Part shown: in pieces, positions 17,001 to 23,049 of the stretch
Numbering within the stretch: position 1 is the first letter of the stretch
Layout: the number at the start of each line of letters is the position of its first letter
Virus record (IMG/VR): IMGVR_UViG_3300008267_000687
Span: 1-28,072 of that record
Strand: one strand, 5' to 3'
Source: a virus
DNA length: 28,072 nucleotides
The notes under the pieces: model-generated
Seen by the model: only the letters and a program-made list of their open reading frames with translations
Database searches by the model: none
Told to the model about the DNA's origin: nothing
Translations under genes and position numbers: made by a program

Positions 17001-18847
17001 TCCGACACTCTAAAACCTTCTTTATTTGACGTTCTCCAAGCCAAGTTTTCAATACTAAACATGTATTTGGTAACGTTTTTCTCAACTGCAGTTGGATTAA
17101 CGTTGTTACTTGTCGGAACAATATTCAAATTATATGTTGAAGTTATTACAGAATTAACAAATTGATAGATACTACCTTTTTGTTTCTGTAAATTTTCATA
17201 ATTAATATATGGTTTGTCCTTAGCAAACACCCTACAATATTCTCTACCCGCTTCCGTTCCCGACGCATTAGTGTAAGATATCACCCTAGAACCCTTAGTT
17301 AATTCCTTATACCCATCACTAAATACTTTAGATACTTGGTCAATTGCGTTACCAACGTGGTTAAGTCTCTTAGCACCATCGGGTTGTGAATCTATTAACC
17401 TTTGAGTATCATCTAAAATACTACCCGGTCTAAATTCATAATTAGTTGATTTACCCGCATTGAATTTATCACTAATACTATTAAATGTTGGGTTATTTGT
17501 GGTATAATCACCACCAGGTGCTACATTTTTACCCGCATTTTTACTATATTTCGGTGATACCCATGTGAACCCTCCTTGAATACCCCCCGCATCCTCATAA
17601 GATTTACCCGCAAAACCGTTTTGGATTTGTATATTATTTTCATAATTATTACCCAATACTTCAGGTCCATATACAGGAGCATTAACTTCTCTACCCGTTT
17701 CATCTTTTGGTATAGCACCCGGAGGTGATGTTAAAGATCCCGGATCTTGATCCTTTGAACCAACATAAAAGTTTCCTTTAGTTAAGTTTGATAAATTAAA
17801 CGAAAATATACCACCTACGGCATCATCACTAAACGCGGGTCTAAACTTGTTTTGTTCAATGTTAGATTGTAGTTGGAATTTTTGACCCGATCCTGTATTT
17901 TTTAAGAATAAATCCGACGGTGTTCTACCTCTTGACCCTCTCGTTCCAAACGCCCCCGCAACCGCAGCACCAACAACCGTTTGTTGTGTTCTACCAAGGT
18001 TGTTCTGTGTCATATCCTCATCAAAATAATCACCCGGTATCGGTGATACAGGATAGTAAGTTCCTGCAATTCTGTTAAGAATATCCGCCATTTTACCAAT
18101 AGCGTTTGACGGAACAGTAATTGTCCAATCTTTTGATACTATAGGTCTTTTACCCGCCAAAACTTGAGCCACCTCAAATGGATCTCTAAGTGACTCTAAG
18201 AATGTAAGTCTTCCGATTGTTTCGGTTCTAACATTTTGATCAACCCTCGCCTTTAAATTAGCCTTTAACGCAACCCCAATATCAAACCTTCTTGGTTCAG
18301 AATCCAAAGATAATGTACCATCCGACCCTTGTGGATTACTTGAAAGTAAAACCGCATATGGTGAATATAATGAGGGTCTAAAACTAGGTGGACCCCAATA
18401 CGGTGCCAAAACACCTTTAGACCTTTGTATTAAACCAATATTATACGGATTTTGAAAACCTCCGGGAGGTCCGTATTGGTTGATAATTGACGATGCTTTT
18501 TGATAGGATATACTATAATTCTCAATAGCATCGATATATGGGGGAAATGGTCCATATTCCCCCTTATTAGGTCCCGAACTTACAACATTATTATAATTTA
18601 TAGTTTTATTAAAACCACCATTAGGACCAAATTCATTAATCTTATATAAATTATCAGAAAAAGGACTGTTATCTATTAAAACATCAGGAGAATCAATTAC
18701 ACTATAATCCTGTAATTCGGTTGGGTATGTAACCGCACCACTTGGTGGTGTATATACGCCTGGTTTTCTGTAAGGTTTAAGATTCCTTACAATTAAACTT
18801 TTTCTAATGATCTCGGTTGCATTAAACGATAACGGACTAGTTCCCAT
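14036..18847 (-). CDS. Giant baseplate protein with inserted OmpA-like domain
   Basis: About 1603 residues. The N-terminal part (1-600) is Pro/Gly/Asn-rich with repeated short turn motifs (GPNGG, GPPGG). At about 612-685 lies a tail-protein module: ERGPNGGRIMWFPPYG, an IGRPEPVYTY strand and LSFKIVVDHPSI. A second module at about 1100-1186 (VLVLRIGDFYNTKIIP, ICDVTLSFNFIGG) resembles baseplate/tube-interface proteins. Between them, residues about 805-962 look like an OmpA peptidoglycan-binding domain (ITLIGSASAP, YNVDLSKRRIDSVKDYF, ending RRVAIKD), flanked by Pro/Gln-rich linkers at about 740-765 and 970-1005. The longest open frame begins with TTG at 18850; the ATG one codon later fits better. 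It lies between the tape measure and gp53-like genes, where T4 relatives encode baseplate-tube adaptor proteins (gp48/gp54 role). Confidence 0.75.
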   Translation of the reverse strand: MGTSPLSFNATEIIRKSLIVRNLKPYRKPGVYTPPSGAVTYPTELQDYSVIDSPDVLIDNSPFSDNLYKINEFGPNGGFNKTINYNNVVSSGPNKGEYGPFPPYIDAIENYSISYQKASSIINQYGPPGGFQNPYNIGLIQRSKGVLAPYWGPPSFRPSLYSPYAVLLSSNPQGSDGTLSLDSEPRRFDIGVALKANLKARVDQNVRTETIGRLTFLESLRDPFEVAQVLAGKRPIVSKDWTITVPSNAIGKMADILNRIAGTYYPVSPIPGDYFDEDMTQNNLGRTQQTVVGAAVAGAFGTRGSRGRTPSDLFLKNTGSGQKFQLQSNIEQNKFRPAFSDDAVGGIFSFNLSNLTKGNFYVGSKDQDPGSLTSPPGAIPKDETGREVNAPVYGPEVLGNNYENNIQIQNGFAGKSYEDAGGIQGGFTWVSPKYSKNAGKNVAPGGDYTTNNPTFNSISDKFNAGKSTNYEFRPGSILDDTQRLIDSQPDGAKRLNHVGNAIDQVSKVFSDGYKELTKGSRVISYTNASGTEAGREYCRVFAKDKPYINYENLQKQKGSIYQFVNSVITSTYNLNIVPTSNNVNPTAVEKNVTKYMFSIENLAWRTSNKEGFRVSDLPACERGPNGGRIMWFPPYGLTFSEDSRPSFNENTFIGRPEPVYTYKNTSRSGQLSFKIVVDHPSILNLIVNKVLANTDRETADNIVDSFFAGCKEYDLYELAQTYNTIPASDLVYFQSIVNTTTPQNPATQESTQPINQSQPAPIIPQQTKPSELNWDKFKNLGFYFYNDYPDPNTRLTQTTSAYDVEYNFLLSKETTFIEVASRNNTQTEMQNFFDDIVIDNFTTVGNKLVPEIKKVLDDGTAKSITITLIGSASAPATISYNVDLSKRRIDSVKDYFQNVLGSYIDSGRLKIDSGSARGEQESSATLYSFNKGTKSQGYNCTDLDTKNIPYNKIFSVQASACRRVAIKDIKYVPGDIPQAPPPPQISAVPPKQEQTTGQLPLEAPKPVTTTTIQQKIKNDVSKRIVRSLLSECNYFDILKSTDPVVFDSIKDKIKYFNPTFHSMTPEGLNSRLTFLNQCVRPGDTIPTIGLDGKPVTDVATNTAFGAPPVLVLRIGDFYNTKIIPTNLSFKFENFDLNPEGIGMQPMICDVTLSFNFIGGSGLKEPIEKLQNALSFNYYANTEMYDERAEKTEDREQFNQQFIGALGLTETETTTSVSQATPVSTSLGGATIGEIKSTTTSAATSGTSTVVYGNISYTKVFDGFVTQSKNYYNGVYNFLNDTLKNYNYGVLQNVTNVLKYNTGKFNQYTSPQDVNLFGSPVNIQSRYVSFFSQLQSKINNGSLSQISTLEQNRNVKNSVVRDLKQNYINYVSGYAPTFLTKLTTSIQSLNTLEQDYVFTIDKLNYVLTERDGFIEKGEPKLYKITGSTLSVMTTDLTTIGTYCNQFITTLTDGDYPPYVTQSFKFDSEIFPVTKFGFTTPESKLEYMLMSGVYINDYTNFMSAITNGITDPISLTIINDEFGKVKSVFESAYNTELSIVDDNKNTINKDILNVVGINVGVDRTCSYTTDFTPSSDDKTRLSKLFNSNNDADTDNPYNLKKKFKL

Positions 18848-18864
18848 CAATAATTCATTTTAAT

Positions 18865-18871
18865 ATAAATA
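18865..18871 (-). promoter_or_regulatory. TATTTAT motif copy before the giant baseplate gene
   Basis: The minus strand reads TCTATTTATATTAAAATG in the gap after the tape measure gene, ending 17 bases before the ATG at 18847. Inferred promoter element. Confidence 0.35.
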
Positions 18872-18888
18872 GATTAGTAGCTATTTTT

Positions 18889-20628
18889 TTATTGACCCGG
18901 CGCGTTATAAACATCAGGTTCTTTTAATACTGCTTTAACTGCGTTTGAAAATTGTAAATTTTTAGCATCTATTTGACCAACAACTCTATTATCTTGCATA
19001 ATATCCACCCTACCCGTTAATTGGACAGTAACGGGATCAACTCTAACAGTTTCCGGTTTCTTAGTTTCTTTAATACCTAATTGTTCTATAAGATCACTAA
19101 CAATACTTCCAACCGCAGGAACAACAATATTTTCTTTAGAAATTTGTGTTTGAAATGTGGATGCAAAATCAATTGAGGATATTCTGTCAATACTTTTACT
19201 AAAGTTTTCAGAAAAATCAACAATAAAGTCGTTAAGAGTTGTTCCAAACTTATCGTTAAACCCTTCAAGGTCACCCTTAACTAAATCCTTTATTGCATCA
19301 ACACCACCGGTTTCAAATCTATCTACTAATTGTCGTTGATCTCCGGGACGAAATGCCTGTCTAACACCTTCAGTAACAATTCTTTGACCTCCTCTTTGTA
19401 TTTCAATAAGATCTTGGAACACTTTACTACTAGCAATCCCCGACACTCCGAAACCAACTTTAATCGCTGTCAAATTATTGTTCATCATTTGTTGTGTTGA
19501 TAATTGTTCCGCAGCAAAATCCTCTAAGGTTTTGGCACTTGTTGTTTGTGCTTTTATCTTTTCTAAATCACCTTGTTGTAGTTGTGAAACCAATCTATCT
19601 TGACCATCAACTTTAACCGTAAAACCTCCTTTAATCTTATCAAAATTAGCAACACCCGACAAAAACATTTTTGTTTCTTCGTCAATTCCGGCAACTTTTA
19701 ATTCTTTTGATACTTCATTAAGTTGAGCCCTTGCCTTAGCCATTTTAACCATGTTATCATAACTAAGTCCCGTTTCTTCGGAAATTTTCATTAAATCTCG
19801 TCTAGCAGCTGGAGGTATCTCAAATTTACCGGTTTCTTTATTCAAAAAACCCATTCTTTCAACCACACCACCAATAGCTTCTTGTAGTCCTTCAGTGTCT
19901 TCTTGTGCCAAATACATCAACCTAAACGGATCTGCTAAATCACCAACAGCAACCCCTAATCGTTGAAATGTATTTACCGCACTAATAGCACCTTCAGGGT
20001 CAAATACTTTTGACGCAAAATTAAATACGTCGGACATATCAATCTTTAGTAAAGCCGCTTTTGCCGCCATCCTTGCCAAACCATCAACACCCGTTTGAAA
20101 TCCAAATTTATTAGCATTTGATAAATTATCACTAACTTGTTGAAATACTTGATTTGTATTTGCTCCGAATTTTCTAGCTTCAGATAATATGGTTAATGTG
20201 TTTTCACCAAAATTATTCATGGATTCACCAAAGTCAGCAAATTTTACAAAACTTTGTGTAATGGATTGAATACCTAAACCGGTTGCTGTCGCTGCCGCTT
20301 GGATCTCAACCATATTTTTAGCACCAACAACAAAACTATATTCAAGTTCAGAGGCGATATTAGAAATTATGTCAGCCGCTTTTTGTGTTAAATTAGCAAC
20401 ATCGGTACCTTGGTCAATAACCAAAGCCAAATCTTTAGATGCGTCGGCAATAGTTTTGGAAACCTCTCTATAAGTTTCCCTATTGGCAGTCATGTTCTTT
20501 TGAACGGACAGAGATTGCTCATCAAGATTTTCACGAAATTCCTGCAGATTTGCAAAAAATTGTTTGGTAAGAATGTCGGCCAATCCTTGTCCATATTTAT
20601 TTAAATCGTCAAAAATATTTTGTGCCAT
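18889..20628 (-). CDS. Tail tape measure protein (gp29 role)
   Basis: A 579-residue, mostly alpha-helical protein with Ala/Gln/Asn-rich stretches (for example QAAATATGLGIQSI near 110 and AARMAAKAALLKI near 185) and coiled-coil segments in the first 100 residues. It lies directly after the tail tube, gp26-like and out-of-frame extension genes, the position of the tape measure in nearly all long-tailed phages. T4 gp29 has 590 residues; at about 1.5 angstrom per residue the length here predicts a tail near 90 nm. The C-terminus (about 470-579) is more beta-like (VTVQLTGRVDIMQDNRVVG) and may anchor in the hub. No strong membrane segment is seen. Confidence 0.8.
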   Translation of the reverse strand: MAQNIFDDLNKYGQGLADILTKQFFANLQEFRENLDEQSLSVQKNMTANRETYREVSKTIADASKDLALVIDQGTDVANLTQKAADIISNIASELEYSFVVGAKNMVEIQAAATATGLGIQSITQSFVKFADFGESMNNFGENTLTILSEARKFGANTNQVFQQVSDNLSNANKFGFQTGVDGLARMAAKAALLKIDMSDVFNFASKVFDPEGAISAVNTFQRLGVAVGDLADPFRLMYLAQEDTEGLQEAIGGVVERMGFLNKETGKFEIPPAARRDLMKISEETGLSYDNMVKMAKARAQLNEVSKELKVAGIDEETKMFLSGVANFDKIKGGFTVKVDGQDRLVSQLQQGDLEKIKAQTTSAKTLEDFAAEQLSTQQMMNNNLTAIKVGFGVSGIASSKVFQDLIEIQRGGQRIVTEGVRQAFRPGDQRQLVDRFETGGVDAIKDLVKGDLEGFNDKFGTTLNDFIVDFSENFSKSIDRISSIDFASTFQTQISKENIVVPAVGSIVSDLIEQLGIKETKKPETVRVDPVTVQLTGRVDIMQDNRVVGQIDAKNLQFSNAVKAVLKEPDVYNAPGQ

Positions 20629-20642
20629 AAACTTTATTTACA

Positions 20643-20649
20643 ATAAATA
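20643..20649 (-). promoter_or_regulatory. TATTTAT motif copy before the tape measure gene
   Basis: The minus strand reads CAATATTTATTGTAAATAAAG, ending 14 bases before the tape measure ATG and just past the stop of the out-of-frame extension. Inferred promoter element. Confidence 0.35.
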
Positions 20650-20653
20650 TTGA

Positions 20654-20815
20654 TTAGTTAGTTTTGGGTGTTAAATCCGTGACCAACTTGTTCATCAAAT
20701 ATTTCCTAAAATAAGTGGGCATACGATAAAAATCTCCATAAGAAACATGTAGATGCTTCGCCAAATAATAAAATTCGTCAGATAATACTCTGTTATAATC
20801 AGAAGAAAGGGCGAA
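20654..20815 (-). CDS. Out-of-frame extension of the gp26-like gene (probable +1 frameshift product)
   Basis: A 53-codon open frame, +1 relative to the upstream gene, running from the slippery T-run to TAA at 20654-20656. The peptide looks like a real protein: SDEFYYLAKHLHVSYGDFYR, then MPTYFRKYLMNKLV, a pattern I recall from short proteins beside gp26 in other T4-type phages. It has no ATG before its core; the only near start is TTG at 20830. The overlap contains GAG TTT TTT CGC. A slip of one base forward re-pairs the Phe tRNAs on TTT and TTC, giving a fusion of about 295 residues. It lies between the tube and tape measure genes, where phages encode frameshifted tail-assembly chaperones. 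Independent initiation at TTG, or reinitiation, is the alternative. Confidence 0.65.
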   Translation of the reverse strand, partial: FALSSDYNRVLSDEFYYLAKHLHVSYGDFYRMPTYFRKYLMNKLVTDLTPKTN

Positions 20816-21542
20816 AAAACTCTGCCCCAAAGGCGATATTCAAATCTACCTTTTTTCCGGATGGGGCGATAACTGTTTTCACAAGATCCAATCTTGGTTC
20901 ATTTTCATTAATGAATTTTTTAATGTATTTAGAATCCATAATAGGCATAGATTCAATAAACTTAATAATATTTTCAGGGCTAGTATCATCATTAATACTA
21001 ATAATTGACTTAGCCAATCTTGTAGTCACCGTAGGTGCTTTACCCACAGGATACATCGCATTCATTCTATCCAACTCTGTCATATCACCCAATGTCAATG
21101 GTTTTAATTTTACCTTCACTTCACTTCTTGGTAAAGTTGTGGTCCATGTCCCATCCTCATTAGGTAATTGATTTGTTCGTTTAATATTTAACTCATCTAA
21201 CATCACATTACCCTTAAACTCATTACCAGTCTCGGGGTCAATTAATTTGAATGTGTATTCGGGACCAAACGATGTGTTCCTTAAAAAGATAAGAATAGCT
21301 TCAATATCACCATTTAACAAATCTTCGGGTCTAATTCCCGGTTCATATAATTTTGATCTAATTAGTGTTGTTACTATGGAATCGGAAGGTGCCGACATAA
21401 TTGTGTTTTCATCCGAAGCGGTCAAATATCCCACTTTCACAGATTCCTTTTTATTTTTATAAAAAATTCCTCTTGATGGTAAAGGCACCACATCATGTGG
21501 TAAATTAAAATCAATTTGTCCGTATTGTGTTGCGTCTTGCAT
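20799..21542 (-). CDS. 26: gp26-like baseplate/tail assembly protein
   Basis: 247 residues resembling the T4 gp26-type base plate protein family: LPSRGIFYKNKKESVKVGYL (about 22-41), EDLLNGDIEAILIFLR (about 77-92) and a YTFKLIDPETG stretch. In T4, gp26 belongs to the hub assembly group encoded just before the tape measure. The same position in other phages holds the tail-assembly chaperone that binds the tape measure. The C-terminus (GAEFFRPFF) sits on a T-run where a +1 slip would extend it by 52 residues (see 20654-20815). The ATG follows the T-tract of the gene 19 terminator without any gap, so it has no conventional leader; expression must come through read-through of that terminator. Confidence 0.8.
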   Translation of the reverse strand: MQDATQYGQIDFNLPHDVVPLPSRGIFYKNKKESVKVGYLTASDENTIMSAPSDSIVTTLIRSKLYEPGIRPEDLLNGDIEAILIFLRNTSFGPEYTFKLIDPETGNEFKGNVMLDELNIKRTNQLPNEDGTWTTTLPRSEVKVKLKPLTLGDMTELDRMNAMYPVGKAPTVTTRLAKSIISINDDTSPENIIKFIESMPIMDSKYIKKFINENEPRLDLVKTVIAPSGKKVDLNIAFGAEFFRPFF

Positions 21543-21572
21543 AAAAAAACCGTAGAGTTTGGCTCTACGGTT
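21543..21572 (-). terminator. Intrinsic terminator after the tail tube gene
   Basis: A perfect 10-bp stem (21548-21557 with 21563-21572, AACCGTAGAG against CTCTACGGTT) with a 5-base loop. On the minus strand it runs into seven T's that abut the next gene's ATG. It would cap the abundant sheath/tube transcript and reduce expression of the genes beyond. Confidence 0.88.
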
Positions 21573-21604
21573 AAATATAGTGTAGTAATATTTTTAGTAA
21601 ATAA

Positions 21605-22093
21605 TTAATATACCAAGATACAACGATCCATACGTAATGAACAAGATAGAGTCGCTAACTTATCATCACTATATGATGCTTGTGACCAAGATACATCAGT
21701 CAAGAAAGTATTTTCAAGTATCCACTTTTCAACAACAACACCCGTTGGATCTAACATCTCTAAGTCAATGTTTTTCTTATAACCCGCAGCATAACCCATA
21801 CGACCTGTTACAGATTCAGCGTGCAAACGAACCCACTCCATTAATGCCTGTGTTGCCGATGGCCCAATAGGATCCACAAAATCAACTTTAATCGGGTCCC
21901 AATTGAATCTACCCGCAACGAATGTACTTGTATTTAAGAACGGTATTTCTGTACTACCTATTTTTATTGCCGGTCTTCCCGAACTCTGAACATACCATTC
22001 GTTAATACCCAATGAAGAAGGGAATCTTAATATAAATCGGTTATTCCTTTTGGGTTCATAAGGAATAGGCATTTTCATTAACAAATCAGCCAT
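21605..22093 (-). CDS. 19: Tail tube protein (gp19-like)
   Basis: 162 residues, the same size as T4 gp19 (163). The subunit stacks in hexameric rings to form the inner tube inside the sheath. Typical features: RNNRFILRFPSSLGINEWYV near the start, IPFLNTSTFVAG (about 50-61), WDPIKVDFVDPIGPS (about 65-79), then EWVRLHAESVTGRMGYAAGY (about 87-106), a DPTGVVVEKW turn and a final strand ending DRCILVY. It follows the HAD gene by 92 bases, which carry a TATTTAT copy, and ends before a strong terminator. It is expected to be a high-level late gene. Confidence 0.93.
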   Translation of the reverse strand: MADLLMKMPIPYEPKRNNRFILRFPSSLGINEWYVQSSGRPAIKIGSTEIPFLNTSTFVAGRFNWDPIKVDFVDPIGPSATQALMEWVRLHAESVTGRMGYAAGYKKNIDLEMLDPTGVVVEKWILENTFLTDVSWSQASYSDDKLATLSCSLRMDRCILVY

Positions 22094-22126
22094 ATCTTTA
22101 AATTTTAATCTTTTTTAGTTTTATAT

Positions 22127-22133
22127 ATAAATA
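22127..22133 (-). promoter_or_regulatory. TATTTAT motif copy before the tail tube gene
   Basis: The minus strand reads GAGTATTTATATATAAAAC, ending 33 bases before the gene 19 ATG. A loose A/T-only inverted repeat (22137-22144 with 22164-22171) lies just upstream. Inferred promoter element. Confidence 0.35.
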
Positions 22134-22185
22134 CTCGTCAAAAAGTTTTTCTATTTACTTTTTTTTTTGACAAACTATTCTCATA

Positions 22186-23046
22186 TTAATATTTCTTTTT
22201 TATACCTCCGGTCGTTGAATAAGTTGTTAAATCAACTCCTTCGGGTTTATTTTTTTCAAAATGAGTTTTCATTTTTTCAACGTTTCTAATATCATCATCT
22301 GAAAATCCAATCATAGGTATGAACTTATTAGCAATCTTTTCTTTCATGAAAGCTCTTTTATGAATTTTCTTAGCAATTTTTTTAACGTGATCAATAAAAT
22401 CATTCATAGCATCAATTTTACCCTCTTCGGGGTTTGAAGCACTTCCCGAACCATAACTAACTGGTGAAAATTGACACATATCTAAATATTCACGAATAAT
22501 TTCATCATCCGACATATCTTCCATATCATCAATAGATCTGTAATTTCTTAGATTTTTAATCAAAAGTTTTTTATTAATACCATTGTGATTTGATACTATC
22601 ATATTATATACCGATTCTTTCAGAGTATCGGGTTTGTGACCTCTAGCCGTTATAATAGCAAACACCGAACCACCATTAATCGCTTCAATAAAATCATCCC
22701 AAGCCGGACCAGTATCGGCAACCATTGAATCAATCAAAAAATCCTTATCACCTTCAGTTCTAAAGTTTCTAAATGGGTCATCTGCAAATCCTACAATAGT
22801 TCTACCTTTATATTTAAAGGGTTCTTTACCAATCTCTGTTCGGTACTCAGCAAAATCCTCCGTTCCCATAGGTACTTCATCCCCATCCTCATCTTCTAAC
22901 ATGATTTTGGTCGGCATATAAAGTAAATTATCATCCCAATCAAAAGCATAATACTTCATGTCAGGAGTTCCTTTGTCACCAATCCCCTCGTTAATGTATG
23001 AGGGAATTAGTGATTTTAGGATTCTATTTTTTAATAGATCTTTCAT
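22186..23046 (-). CDS. HAD-superfamily hydrolase/phosphatase
   Basis: 286 residues with the HAD catalytic motifs in order: motif I FDWDDNLL (nucleophile D36, acid D38), motif II IITARGH (T133), a candidate motif III lysine in EEGK (K210) and motif IV GFSDDD (D250-D252). A long insert with acidic and aromatic residues (about 50-120) and a helical stretch (about 165-235) provide the cap. HAD enzymes remove phosphate from small molecules, proteins or nucleic-acid ends; the substrate cannot be read here. The start KDLLKNRILKSLIPSYINE (2-20) is an amphipathic leader ending in YINE-G, which fits a T4-type prohead protease site, so this could be an internal virion protein. It follows the sheath gene by 3 bases, so it is co-transcribed with it. 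Confidence 0.88.
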   Translation of the reverse strand: MKDLLKNRILKSLIPSYINEGIGDKGTPDMKYYAFDWDDNLLYMPTKIMLEDEDGDEVPMGTEDFAEYRTEIGKEPFKYKGRTIVGFADDPFRNFRTEGDKDFLIDSMVADTGPAWDDFIEAINGGSVFAIITARGHKPDTLKESVYNMIVSNHNGINKKLLIKNLRNYRSIDDMEDMSDDEIIREYLDMCQFSPVSYGSGSASNPEEGKIDAMNDFIDHVKKIAKKIHKRAFMKEKIANKFIPMIGFSDDDIRNVEKMKTHFEKNKPEGVDLTTYSTTGGIKKKY

Positions 23047-23049
23047 TTA

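Noticed and set aside
22121-22134. TATAAATA-like sequence on the plus strand before gene 19, considered as a T4 late promoter.
   Set aside because: It would direct transcription away from gene 19 and against the HAD gene; no plus-strand gene follows.
22137-22171. An 8-bp inverted repeat (GTCAAAAA/TTTTTGAC) before the tail tube gene, considered as a terminator.
   Set aside because: The stem is nearly all A/T, the loop is 19 bases, and no T-run follows on the minus strand; likely a chance product of A and T runs.
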